Shown here in pieces: positions 1 through 8,344 of a stretch of 50,556 nt of DNA. Each line of letters begins with the position of its first letter. Positions within the stretch are counted from its first letter, which is position 1. Both the position numbers and the translations under genes were made by a program. Source of the stretch: MGR-bin208 sp043780275 (GTDB taxonomy: Bacteria > Bacteroidota > Bacteroidia > Chitinophagales > Chitinophagaceae); the NCBI GenBank assembly GCA_043780275.1, contig JAYWCV010000075.1, positions 1 through 50,556 on the forward strand, given 5' to 3'. A model generated the notes under the pieces. The model ran no database searches. It was not told the DNA's origin and was given only the letters and a program-made list of their open reading frames with translations.

Positions 1-2331
1 GTTTTCAAAAACACCCATTAAACCTACCAGATTACCTGTTTTTGGAGTTACATTGATTGTTTTAACTCCTTTTCCACCTCTGTTTGTAAAACGATACTCG
101 TCAACAGGAGTTCTTTTACCATATCCTTTTTCACTTACTACAAGTACCGATCTTCCTGGTTCGGTGCTTGGATAAACAACGATCATTCCAATTACCTCAT
201 CTTTTGTTTCGTCAACTGTAATTCCGCTTACCCCAATGGCTCCTCTGCCGGTTGCTCTTACTTTTGCTTCTGGGAAACGGATAGCTCGTCCACTTTTAAC
301 AGCCATCATAATCTCACTGTTTCCATCGGTTAATTTTGCTTCAATTAACTGATCTCCTTCATTAATAGTAATGGCATTTACTCCATTTTGTCTTGGACGA
401 CTGAAGTCTTTCAATCTTGTTTTCTTAATGATACCATTTTTTGTACAAAGTATAATATAGTGCTCTCCTACAAACTCTTCATCTTTCAAATCTTTGATAT
501 CAATGACAGCCCGGATATTATCGTCGGGAGGAATTTGAATCATATTCTGTATCGCTCTGCCTTTTCCGGTTTTTTCACCATCCGGTATCTGGTATACATT
601 TAACCAGAAACACCTGCCTTTTTCGGTAAAGAATAACATGGTATGATGTGTGGATGCTACAAATAAATGTTCAATCCAATCTTCTTCTCTTGTTTTACCA
701 CCAATTACTCCTCTTCCACCTCTTCTCTGTTGTTTAAACTCTGTAGCAGGTGTTCTTTTTATATATCCCAAATGAGAAATCGTAATGATTACATCCTCAT
801 CTTTAATAAAATCTTTGATATTTAATTCATCATCGTTATAGGTAATCTCTGATTTACGTTCATCTCCAAAACGTTCTTTTACTTCCAGCAATTCGGTGGT
901 AATTAATTCGTAGCGCATGTCTTCGTTCGCCAATAATTCAACCAAGCTGGCAATGAATTTCATTAATTCATCATATTCATTCTTGATCTTTTCCCGCTCC
1001 ATGCCGGTTAAACGCTGTAAACGTAATTCCAAGATGGCTTTTGCCTGGATTTCATCCAACCCCCAGCCGGCAGTAATCAAATTTTCTTTTGCAACATCCG
1101 GTGTAGCAGAACTTCTGATCAATCGGATCACTTCATCCAGGTGATCTAGAGCAATCAGATATCCTTGTAATATATGAGCCTTTTTTCTTGCTTCAGCCAA
1201 TTCGTAATTAGCCCTGCGTACAACCACTTCATGTCGGAATGCTACAAACTCTGAAATAAGGTCTTTTAAATTCAATGTTTTTGGACGTCCTCTTACAATG
1301 GCAATATTGTTGATACCATAGCTGGTTTGTAATTCGGTATGCTTGTATAAATGACTGATGACCACATTGGCAATAGCATCCCTTTTTAAGTCAATGACTA
1401 TTCTTGTTCCTTCTTTATTATTCGATTCATTATTTATATGTGCAATGCCATCAACGATTTTGTCAGTAACCAGTCTTCCAATCTTGTCGCATAAATTATC
1501 CCTGTTTACCTGGTAGGGAACTTCATTTATAATAATCGTTTCCCGGCCACTAGCCTTGGTTTCAATGGTTAATTTACCTCTTAATACTACCCGGCCACGG
1601 CCAGTATGCATACCGGCTTTGATGCCTTCCATCCCGTAAATAATACCACCGGTTGGAAAATCGGGTGCCTTTACATATTCCATTAATTCATCAATGGTTA
1701 TATCCCTGTTTTTAATGTAGGCTATACAACCATCAATGGCTTCGCTTAAATTATGCGGCATCATATTGGTTGCCATACCTACTGCAATACCACTTGATCC
1801 GTTTACCAATAAATTGGGTATTCTTGATGGTAATACCGTTGGTTCTTTCAGGGTATCATCAAAGTTGAATTGAAAATCAACGGTATCCTTATCAATATCA
1901 CTCAACATGCTATCTGCAATACGTTCCAGTTTTGCTTCCGTATAACGCATAGCAGCCGGCCCGTCTCCATCCTGACTACCATAGTTACCCTGGCCATTTA
2001 CCAGGCAGTATCTCATACTCCATTCCTGAGCCATTCTTACCATCGTATCGTAAACAGCCGTATCACCATGCGGATGATACTTACCCAATACTTCTCCCAC
2101 AATACGGGCCGATTTTTTGTGCGTTTTGTTCCAATGTAATCCCAGGTCATTCATCGCATATAAAATACGGCGGTGAACTGGTTTTAAACCATCTCTGACA
2201 TCTGGTAAAGCCCGGCCAACAATTACTGACATGGAATAGTCAATATATGCGGCCTTCATTTGTTCTTCAATATTTACCGGTACTATCCGGTTGTAATCAC
2301 CGGTTTCGGCAGGTATTAAATTATCTTCCAT
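1..2331 (-). CDS. gyrA: DNA gyrase subunit A, 3' end cut by window edge
   Basis: Breakage-reunion subunit of DNA gyrase, the ATP-dependent type II topoisomerase that introduces negative supercoils. I translated 777 codons without a stop, reading leftward to the window edge, so the last part of the C-terminal beta-pinwheel is missing. The N-terminus reads MEDNLIPAETGD. The catalytic tyrosine is in MRYTEAKLERIA (Tyr130). The quinolone region is HPHGDTAVYD, with Thr91 where E. coli has Ser83 and Asp95 where it has Asp87. The GyrA box is QRRGGRG, which separates gyrase from topoisomerase IV ParC. The start is the ATG at 2331, 7 codons before the conserved TGDYNRI stretch. It is transcribed away from the saccharopine-dehydrogenase-like gene. 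Identification is certain; only the 3' end is unseen. Confidence 0.97.
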   Translation of the reverse strand, partial: MEDNLIPAETGDYNRIVPVNIEEQMKAAYIDYSMSVIVGRALPDVRDGLKPVHRRILYAMNDLGLHWNKTHKKSARIVGEVLGKYHPHGDTAVYDTMVRMAQEWSMRYCLVNGQGNYGSQDGDGPAAMRYTEAKLERIADSMLSDIDKDTVDFQFNFDDTLKEPTVLPSRIPNLLVNGSSGIAVGMATNMMPHNLSEAIDGCIAYIKNRDITIDELMEYVKAPDFPTGGIIYGMEGIKAGMHTGRGRVVLRGKLTIETKASGRETIIINEVPYQVNRDNLCDKIGRLVTDKIVDGIAHINNESNNKEGTRIVIDLKRDAIANVVISHLYKHTELQTSYGINNIAIVRGRPKTLNLKDLISEFVAFRHEVVVRRANYELAEARKKAHILQGYLIALDHLDEVIRLIRSSATPDVAKENLITAGWGLDEIQAKAILELRLQRLTGMEREKIKNEYDELMKFIASLVELLANEDMRYELITTELLEVKERFGDERKSEITYNDDELNIKDFIKDEDVIITISHLGYIKRTPATEFKQQRRGGRGVIGGKTREEDWIEHLFVASTHHTMLFFTEKGRCFWLNVYQIPDGEKTGKGRAIQNMIQIPPDDNIRAVIDIKDLKDEEFVGEHYIILCTKNGIIKKTRLKDFSRPRQNGVNAITINEGDQLIEAKLTDGNSEIMMAVKSGRAIRFPEAKVRATGRGAIGVSGITVDETKDEVIGMIVVYPSTEPGRSVLVVSEKGYGKRTPVDEYRFTNRGGKGVKTINVTPKTGNLVGLMGVFEN

Positions 2332-2652
2332 CAGGTCTTATATTTCGGTAGTTTTTTAATTACTATGTTTTGAATTATCTTGATTCTCAAACAGATTTTC
2401 ATACAAAAAATGTAAGCGTATTTCAAGGCTTGCAAATCTACCTTAATTAGCCCTTAAAACCTTAATAAACAAGCATTTTTAAGAATTATTTTTTCACAGT
2501 TCTTTTTCAATTGTGGACAAGTACCTGGTGATGCTTATTCTGTATTAGCTGATAATTTTACAAGTTTTAGAAAGTAAACTCTTATCCGCTTTAAACAGAT
2601 GGTTTTCATTCCATAATAAATCTTTATTTTAGGCATTCTTAAAGCAAATACA
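2332..2652. other. Divergent intergenic region between gyrA and the next gene
   Basis: About 320 AT-rich bases with no credible reading frame. It must hold the promoters of gyrA (leftward) and of the saccharopine-dehydrogenase-like gene (rightward). A TAGATTTG match to the Bacteroidota -7 consensus lies on the minus strand at 2433-2440. A single DnaA-box-like word, TGTGGACAA, lies near 2512-2521, without a cluster. No RNA gene or strong hairpin was seen. Confidence 0.6.
2433..2440 (-). promoter_or_regulatory. Candidate gyrA -7 element (TAGATTTG)
   Basis: Exact match to the Bacteroidota -7 consensus TAnnTTTG on the gyrA strand, about 100 bases upstream of the gyrA ATG. No convincing TTTG -33 element is found 19-21 bases further upstream, so this rests on one half-site. 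Confidence 0.35.
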
Positions 2653-4005
2653 TTGAAAAAAATCCTATTGTTTGGTGCAGGCAAATCAGCTACTGTTCTT
2701 ATTTCCTATTTATTGGAAAATGCTGAAAAAGAAAGTTGGTTGCTGAAATTGGTAGATAGTAACCTGGAGCTTGCCAAATCAAAGTTGAAAGAATCTACAT
2801 ATGGAGTGGCCATTTCATTTGATATAAATCAGGAAGAACAAAGAAAGGAGTTGATTTCGCAAGTTGATCTGATCATTTCCATGTTACCACCCCATTTACA
2901 TTTTCTGGTTGCCAAAGATTGTGCAAAATTGGGTAAACATCTTTTAACGGCTTCTTACCTGGATGAAAATATTAATAGCCTATCCGATGAAATCAAAAAT
3001 AAAGATGTTTTGTTTTTATGTGAAATGGGCCTGGATCCGGGCATTGATCATATGAGTGCTATGAAGATCATCGGGGATATAAAAGAAGATGGAGGATCAG
3101 TTCATTCATTTAAATCGCACTGTGGCGGTTTGGTTGCACCTGAAAGTGATGATAATCCATGGCATTATAAAATTAGTTGGAACCCCAGGAATATTTTGAT
3201 GGCTGGTCAATCAGGGGCTCATTATGTAGAAAATAAAAAAGAAATAAAGCTTACACATGCTGAGTTGTTTTCTTCCATTCGGTTAGTTGACATTCCGGAG
3301 TTAGGAAATTTTGCCTGGTATCCAAACAGAGATTCTGCAAGTTATTCGGCACTGTATGATTTGGAAAATGCGGGAACTTTTATCCGGACAACATTGCGGC
3401 ATCCTGAATTTATATTGGGTTGGAAATATGTATTAAAACTGGGTTTGACCGATGAAACAAAGCGATATGCGACAGATGGAAAAAGCCTTGCCGATTTTTT
3501 TACTGAACATTTTTCAATTCTAGGAAAACCAGATAAAGTATCCTTTCAGGATTGGATAAAGTTGAACGGGAATATTGAAACCAATCAACTCGAAATGATT
3601 TTGAATCAACTTTTATTTCTTGGGATAGATGATCATGAAACATGGATTGATAAAGGTTTTTGTAGTGCTGCAGATATTATGGAATTTATATTGCAGAAAA
3701 AATTAGCGTTATTGCCAAACGACAGAGACATGATAGTGATGTTGCATGAAATTGGATATACCTTGGGTTCAAAAAAATATGAAATTCAAAGTTGTCTTAT
3801 AGTAAAAGGCGAAAACAATTTAAATACAGCTATGGCTAAAACAGTAGGCTTACCATTAGGCATAGCAGCAAAACTCATTTTAAACGGTAGAATAAAAGAA
3901 AGAGGAATTCATATTCCGGTTTCAAAAGAAATTTATGAGCCGGTACTGACAGAACTGGAATCGGTTGGTATTGTTTTCAAAGAGACCGTGAAAGAGATTA
4001 ATTAG
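2653..4005 (+). CDS. Saccharopine dehydrogenase family protein (Lys9/AASS-like reductase)
   Basis: A 450-residue NAD(P)-dependent oxidoreductase of the saccharopine dehydrogenase family. The N-terminus has a Rossmann glycine motif, GAGKSA (residues 8-13). The stretch MGLDPGIDHM near residue 125 and the following HCGGLVAPE and NPWHYKISWNPR segments resemble the glutamate-forming saccharopine reductase (yeast Lys9, C-terminal half of animal AASS). The family interconverts saccharopine with glutamate and aminoadipate semialdehyde. In Bacteroidota this would most likely serve lysine breakdown, which is inference. No ATG fits the N-terminus, so a TTG start at 2653 is used, directly ahead of KKILLFGAGK. 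The stop overlaps the end of the convergent Sir2 gene by four bases. Family call is firm; exact substrate is not. Confidence 0.85.
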   Translation: MKKILLFGAGKSATVLISYLLENAEKESWLLKLVDSNLELAKSKLKESTYGVAISFDINQEEQRKELISQVDLIISMLPPHLHFLVAKDCAKLGKHLLTASYLDENINSLSDEIKNKDVLFLCEMGLDPGIDHMSAMKIIGDIKEDGGSVHSFKSHCGGLVAPESDDNPWHYKISWNPRNILMAGQSGAHYVENKKEIKLTHAELFSSIRLVDIPELGNFAWYPNRDSASYSALYDLENAGTFIRTTLRHPEFILGWKYVLKLGLTDETKRYATDGKSLADFFTEHFSILGKPDKVSFQDWIKLNGNIETNQLEMILNQLLFLGIDDHETWIDKGFCSAADIMEFILQKKLALLPNDRDMIVMLHEIGYTLGSKKYEIQSCLIVKGENNLNTAMAKTVGLPLGIAAKLILNGRIKERGIHIPVSKEIYEPVLTELESVGIVFKETVKEIN

Positions 4006-4688
4006 ACTAAACTCATCAGCAATTCCTTTAAAATCAAAATGGCTTCTGTTGCCGGTTTTTCAATGGCTGTAAGATTAGTTATTGATGAAGTATATGGAAT
4101 TTTTTTATCGAGGATAAATTTTGGGATATCATGGTTTGCATAGTCAAGCAAACCTGCTGCCGGATACACAACCAATGATGTTCCTACAACAACAATAATA
4201 TCGGCACCTTGTATTATTGGAATCGCTGATTCGATCATATAGACCGGCTCTTCAAACCATACGATGGCGGGCCTTAACTGATTTCCATCTTCGGCTTTAT
4301 CTCCCAGTTGTATATCACCCCTGATTTCATAAATAAGTTCTTCGTTCACTTCACTCCGCATTTTAAAAATTTCGCCATGCAAGTGCGTCACTTTTGTAGA
4401 TCCGGCTCGTTCATGTAAATCGTCTATATTTTGTGTGATGATGTGAACATCAAAATGTTTTTCTAATTGTGCAAAACCTATATGCGCATCATTGGGAAAA
4501 ACTTCCGCAACATTCTTTCTTCTTAAATTATAAAATTGTAATACTTTTTCCGGATCCTTCTTCCAAGCCCTGGGTGTTGCAACATCTTCAATATTATATC
4601 CTTCCCATAATCCATCACTGTCCCGGAATGTTTTTAAACCACTTTCCGCACTGATTCCTGCTCCAGATAATACAACCAGTTTCTTCAT
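4002..4688 (-). CDS. cobB: Sir2-family NAD-dependent protein deacylase (CobB-like, no zinc cysteines)
   Basis: NAD-dependent lysine deacylase of the sirtuin family, 228 residues. Visible motifs are GAGISAESG (9-17) and TFRDSDGLW for NAD binding, QNIDDLH (86-92), the catalytic His104 in HLHGE, and GTSLVVYPAAGL. Tyr53 and Arg56 in FYNLRR match the Tyr/Arg pair that makes class III sirtuins (E. coli CobB, SIRT5) prefer succinyl or malonyl lysine. The protein has no cysteine at all, so the usual four-Cys zinc site is absent, and the common RPHIVWFGE segment reads RPAIVWFEE. A GTG lies one codon upstream, but the ATG at 4688 begins the conserved MKKLVVLSGAG. It is the last gene of the leftward run after the EVE gene, six bases apart. 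Confidence 0.93.
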   Translation of the reverse strand: MKKLVVLSGAGISAESGLKTFRDSDGLWEGYNIEDVATPRAWKKDPEKVLQFYNLRRKNVAEVFPNDAHIGFAQLEKHFDVHIITQNIDDLHERAGSTKVTHLHGEIFKMRSEVNEELIYEIRGDIQLGDKAEDGNQLRPAIVWFEEPVYMIESAIPIIQGADIIVVVGTSLVVYPAAGLLDYANHDIPKFILDKKIPYTSSITNLTAIEKPATEAILILKELLMSLV

Positions 4689-4694
4689 CACAAA

Positions 4695-5105
4695 TTATTT
4701 TTCACCCGCCAGTTCCATGATTACTTTCCATTCTTTATCGGTTACCGGCGAAACAGATAATCGGCTTATTCGTATAAGTGCCATTTCATTTAATCGTTTG
4801 TCCGACTTCATCGTAGTAAGGCTGACCGGGTTCTTTAATTTTTTTACTGCTTTCAAATCTACAGCTACCCAACGATCATCATCCGTAGTGGGGTCTTGGT
4901 ATGCTTCTTTTACCAGCTTAGCAATACCTACTATTTCCAACCCTTCATTGCTGTGATAAAATAAAATCTCATCCCCTTTCTGCATGGCTTTCAAATGCAA
5001 TCTTGCCGCATAATTGCGGACACCGTCCCAAAAAGTTTGTTTTTCTTTTTCAAAAGTTTCCCAATTGTATTTAAAAGGTTCGGACTTTACAAGCCAGTAG
5101 TTCAT
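4695..5105 (-). CDS. EVE domain-containing protein (THYN1-like)
   Basis: A 136-residue protein consisting of a single EVE domain, the PUA-like fold of human THYN1. The opening MNYWLVKSEP, the WDGVRNYAARLHLKAM segment and GDEILFYHSN are hallmarks of the family. EVE domains bind modified bases in DNA or RNA; the cellular role in bacteria is not settled. It sits between the Sir2 and LutA-like genes on the same strand with short gaps (6 and 24 bases), consistent with cotranscription. No restriction or DNA-modification gene lies nearby, so a link to defence is not supported here. Confidence 0.9.
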   Translation of the reverse strand: MNYWLVKSEPFKYNWETFEKEKQTFWDGVRNYAARLHLKAMQKGDEILFYHSNEGLEIVGIAKLVKEAYQDPTTDDDRWVAVDLKAVKKLKNPVSLTTMKSDKRLNEMALIRISRLSVSPVTDKEWKVIMELAGEK

Positions 5106-5129
5106 TGTAATTATTAATTTTTAAATGCT

Positions 5130-5849
5130 TCACCAGCCAGTGGCCATTACATCGGCAATGTGCATGGTTTTTAAATCATAGCCCTGTTTTTTTATATATC
5201 CATCCAGGTGCATCAAACAGGAAAGATCGGTAGAGATCATATATTCAGCTCCGGTTGCTAAAGCATTATCTACTTTCTGATCGGCCATGCCAATGGAAAT
5301 GGCTTCGAATTTTACGGCAAAACTTCCACCAAATCCGCAACAGGTATCTGTATTTTCCATTTCAATTAATTCCAAACCTGCTACATTGGACAATAATCTG
5401 CGTGGCTCTTCTTTAATTTTGCATTCGCGTAATCCGGCACAGGAATCGTGAAAAGTAGCCTTGCCATCCAGCTTTGCTCCTACTGATTCTATCTTCAATA
5501 CATTCACCATGAATTCGGAAAACTCGAAAATACGGTTTCGCATATCCTTTACTGCATTATGTACCGAAGAATTGTCGAATAGTTTTGTATAGTAATTCCT
5601 GACAAAACCTACACAAGATGCACTGGGTGAAACAATGTATTCGGCATTGCTGAAATCTTTGATAAACTTAGTACATACGGCTTTTGATTCATCAATAAAA
5701 CCTGCATTAAAAGCTGGTTGACCACAACAGGTTTGATCGGAATTATAGGTTACAGTGCAACCTGCTTTTTCTAAAACCTTCACCATATTAAAAGCCGTTT
5801 CAGGATAAAGCTGATCTACAAAACAGGGTATGAAAATTTGAACATGCAT
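5130..5849 (-). CDS. lutA: (Fe-S)-binding protein, LutA/YkgE-like
   Basis: A 239-residue cysteine-rich protein of the CCG-domain family. Two CCG motifs are visible, TCCGQPAF (41-43) and TCCGFGGSF (170-172), each preceded by further cysteines (Cys9, Cys79, Cys137, Cys143). The family makes the LutA subunit of the LutABC L-lactate oxidation system and related heterodisulfide-type electron carriers. The lutB and lutC partners are not in this window, so either they lie elsewhere or the protein works alone. The ATG at 5849 opens MHVQIFIPCFVDQLYP, typical of LutA. The gene lies 30 bases downstream of ribH on the same strand. Confidence 0.87.
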   Translation of the reverse strand: MHVQIFIPCFVDQLYPETAFNMVKVLEKAGCTVTYNSDQTCCGQPAFNAGFIDESKAVCTKFIKDFSNAEYIVSPSASCVGFVRNYYTKLFDNSSVHNAVKDMRNRIFEFSEFMVNVLKIESVGAKLDGKATFHDSCAGLRECKIKEEPRRLLSNVAGLELIEMENTDTCCGFGGSFAVKFEAISIGMADQKVDNALATGAEYMISTDLSCLMHLDGYIKKQGYDLKTMHIADVMATGW

Positions 5850-5879
5850 AATAATTCAGACAAATTAAGGCATTTGAAT

Positions 5880-6377
5880 TTACGGGTTGTACGATTTTTT
5901 TAAGGCAATCATTTTTAAAGCAGTTAATGCAGCTTCTTCTCCTTTATGTCCGTGTTTGCCGCCAATACGCTCCAGTCCTTGTTCTTCATTATCTAAAGTC
6001 AAAACTCCAAAAATGGTTGGCGATGACATGCTCAGGTTTAATTGTACCACGGCATCCGTAACTGCTTTACATACATATTCAAAATGTGGAGTATCTCCTT
6101 TTATGATACAACCCAGTGCTATGAAGGCATCTGCATCTTTGGTTCCCCAATGGTTGGCATAACTTTTAATGGCAAAACCAATTTCAAAGGCACCTGGAAC
6201 AATAATGGTCTTTATCTTTTTTATTCCTGATTCTTTCAATTTGCTGATACAGCCTTTTTCCAACTCATCTACAATGGCATGATTCCATTCAGTCTTTACT
6301 AAAACAATACAGGCATCCTTCAATTGACGGATGCCTGTATCACTATCTAATAATTTGCTGTTCTTTATATCTGCCAT
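5880..6377 (-). CDS. ribH: 6,7-dimethyl-8-ribityllumazine synthase
   Basis: Penultimate enzyme of riboflavin synthesis; it condenses the ribityl-aminouracil intermediate with dihydroxybutanone phosphate to form lumazine. The 165-residue protein shows VPGAFEIGFAIKS (residues about 60-72), ALGCIIKGDTPHFEYVC with the catalytic His, and FGVLTLDNEEQ, all diagnostic. The C-terminus GGKHGHKGEEAALTALKM is also canonical. No other riboflavin gene is nearby, as often in Bacteroidota. It is flanked by the TPR gene upstream (42-base gap) and the LutA-like gene downstream. Confidence 0.97.
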   Translation of the reverse strand: MADIKNSKLLDSDTGIRQLKDACIVLVKTEWNHAIVDELEKGCISKLKESGIKKIKTIIVPGAFEIGFAIKSYANHWGTKDADAFIALGCIIKGDTPHFEYVCKAVTDAVVQLNLSMSSPTIFGVLTLDNEEQGLERIGGKHGHKGEEAALTALKMIALKKSYNP

Positions 6378-6419
6378 AATGCTAATTCTGCATTATTTAT
6401 TTTTAGTAAAGAAAATCAA

Positions 6420-7106
6420 TTAATTGTAAACACCTAATTGTGCCAGGTATTTATCCGCTTCGAATCCTTTTTCCGTACGAGGATATTGTTCCTTCAAAGA
6501 TTTGAATAATTCTTTGGCCTCGTCATTATTATTCATGACTTTTTGTGCAAAATAAGCAGCCATAAATAAATACTCCGAAGAATTAACGTCATCTTCCGGG
6601 AAATGAGAAGCCGCTTTTTTGTAATATTTCAAGGCATCAGCATTCTTTTTCAAATCTGCATTTGCATCAGCAAGCAATTTATACGCACGTGCCTGTACCG
6701 GTTTTGAATCGGTACTGAAATCATTCAGATATTTTATGGCATTGGTATTATCGGCTAATTTTATATAACAATCGCCGGCGTAAAAACGGGCCAGGTTTCC
6801 AGTTTTAGTAGATCCGTATTTTTCGATTATTTTCAAAAATCCCAGGTTAACACCATCACCATTTAATGCAAGATGTAAAGAGTCCTGACGATAAAAATCT
6901 TCTGCTTTAAATATAGCATCGGTTGCTTTCTTTTCATTGGGTTCGTTAACGAAATATTTATAGCCAAGATAACTACCTGCAAACAGGATTATTGCAGCAG
7001 ATCCAATCATCAATTGGCGGCTATATTTATCCCAGATGTTCTTTGCTTTGTCAACCACTATTTGATTATGATCGTTCTCCTGTGTATTTTGTTTTGTGTC
7101 AGCCAT
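6420..7106 (-). CDS. Membrane-anchored tetratricopeptide repeat protein
   Basis: A 228-residue protein with a charged cytoplasmic N-terminus (1-33), one membrane span at about 34-52 (LMIGSAAIILFAGSYLGYKYF), and an outer portion with degenerate tetratricopeptide repeats such as GDCYIKLADNTNAIKYLNDF and AYKLLADANADLKKNADALKYYKKA. The layout recalls YfgM/ancillary periplasmic TPR proteins that bind secretion or assembly partners, but no specific partner can be read from the sequence. It lies just upstream of ribH on the same strand. The start is the ATG at 7106. Confidence 0.82.
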   Translation of the reverse strand: MADTKQNTQENDHNQIVVDKAKNIWDKYSRQLMIGSAAIILFAGSYLGYKYFVNEPNEKKATDAIFKAEDFYRQDSLHLALNGDGVNLGFLKIIEKYGSTKTGNLARFYAGDCYIKLADNTNAIKYLNDFSTDSKPVQARAYKLLADANADLKKNADALKYYKKAASHFPEDDVNSSEYLFMAAYFAQKVMNNNDEAKELFKSLKEQYPRTEKGFEADKYLAQLGVYN

Positions 7107-7159
7107 TTTAGTATTCGTTATTTAATTTTTCTGTAATTAATTGTGTAAAAATATTTGAT

Positions 7160-8155
7160 TTAGTCAACAAGGAAAGGATAATGCTGATCGACATAAACAT
7201 CCTTCAGTATTTCACTGTCATCTGGCCAAGGCGATTCTTCTGCAAATTTTACAGAAGCAACAACGGCTTCTTCTACCCTGTCATTAATTATTTTAATTTC
7301 TTCTTCTGTTGCAAAATTATTTGCAAGAATTGTTTTCAGAACCACTTCAACCGGATCTTTTTCTTTGTATTCTTCTACTTCCTCTTTCGATCTGTATTTC
7401 TGTGGGTCACTTACCGAATGTCCTTTGTAGCGATATGTTTTTATTTCAAGCAAAGTAGGTCCACCATTTTCCCTTGCTCTTTTCACAGCCCTGGATACAG
7501 CATTATGAACAGCTTCTGCTGTCATACCATCAACTACATCACTAGGCATTTCGTATGCATCCGCTAATTTGTAAATATCAACTACGTTGGACGTACGTTC
7601 AATAGACGTACCCATTGCATAAAAATTATTTTCGCAAATAAATACGACGGGCAATTTCCACAACATAGCCAGATTGAATGTTTCGTGCAAAATACCCTGA
7701 CGGGCAGCACCATCGCCAAAGAAACATAAAACAACATTTTCAGAATCTCTGTATTGTTCCGCAAAAGCAAGTCCGGCACCTGTACCAATTTGAGCACCTA
7801 CAATACCGTGTCCGCCGTAAAAATTTTGTTCTTTTCCAAAAAAGTGCATACTTCCCCCTTTTCCTTTGGCACAACCCGTTGCTTTACCATAGAGTTCAGC
7901 CATACAGGAATTCAACGAAATTCCTTTAGCAATGGCTAATCCATGATCGCGGTAAGCAGTAATAAAAAGATCTTCGGGTCTTGTTGCAGTCATACATCCG
8001 GCAGCAATGGCTTCCTGTCCGTTATAAACGTGGAAAAATCCACGAATTTTTCCTTCCATTTTATACTTTTCTTCCGACATCAATTCAAATTGACGGATTA
8101 GAAGCATTAGTTCGTACCAGTATAAATAAGTCTCTTTTGAAAAAGTTGTAGTCAC
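7160..8155 (-). CDS. pdhA: Pyruvate dehydrogenase E1 component, alpha subunit
   Basis: Thiamine-diphosphate-binding alpha subunit of the E1 decarboxylase of pyruvate dehydrogenase, which feeds acetyl-CoA into the citrate cycle. Motifs include GKIRGFFHVYNGQEA, the HGIVGAQIGTGAGLAFA segment, the ThDP motif GDGAARQG...NN and the phosphorylation-loop-like RYKGHSVSDPQKYR. A frame open to a TTG at 8197 exists, but the GTG at 8155 gives MTTTFSKETYLYWYELML, which matches family N-termini. A TATTTTTG promoter element lies inside the extra stretch, so the GTG is preferred. The beta subunit and E2/E3 genes are not adjacent. It depends on lipoylated E2, linking it to lipA at 45 kb. Confidence 0.95.
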   Translation of the reverse strand: MTTTFSKETYLYWYELMLLIRQFELMSEEKYKMEGKIRGFFHVYNGQEAIAAGCMTATRPEDLFITAYRDHGLAIAKGISLNSCMAELYGKATGCAKGKGGSMHFFGKEQNFYGGHGIVGAQIGTGAGLAFAEQYRDSENVVLCFFGDGAARQGILHETFNLAMLWKLPVVFICENNFYAMGTSIERTSNVVDIYKLADAYEMPSDVVDGMTAEAVHNAVSRAVKRARENGGPTLLEIKTYRYKGHSVSDPQKYRSKEEVEEYKEKDPVEVVLKTILANNFATEEEIKIINDRVEEAVVASVKFAEESPWPDDSEILKDVYVDQHYPFLVD

Positions 8156-8174
8156 TAAAAAAGATTTTGAGTCG

Positions 8175-8182
8175 CAAAAATA
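8175..8182 (-). promoter_or_regulatory. Candidate pdhA -7 element (TATTTTTG)
   Basis: Exact TAnnTTTG match on the minus strand, 19 bases upstream of the GTG start at 8155. Its position between the TTG at 8197 and the GTG argues that translation begins at the GTG. No well-spaced TTTG -33 box was found. Confidence 0.5.
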
Positions 8183-8344
8183 AGGGAAAGCAGCCAATTA
8201 TTTACTTCGCAATAATGAATTTTAGAACTGCTTTTTATCCATGATTGCCATTTATTTCACATATTTAAATCCTTATGGAAAAATTAAGTATGCATGGGAA
8301 GTTCATCTTGTTGATTTCTTCTTTGCACTTATCTTGCGGTAGAT

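Noticed and set aside
2500..2600. Replication origin near gyrA and recF
   Set aside because: Only one or two imperfect DnaA-box-like words (TGTGGACAA, TTATCCGC) are present, with no cluster, AT-rich unwinding repeat or dnaA gene.
4695..5105. EVE protein as part of a defence system
   Set aside because: EVE domains can occur in modification-dependent restriction, but this is a stand-alone domain with housekeeping neighbours and no nuclease or methylase nearby.
7181..7567. 128-codon frame opposite pdhA
   Set aside because: Phe-rich antisense shadow of pdhA without homology or promoter.
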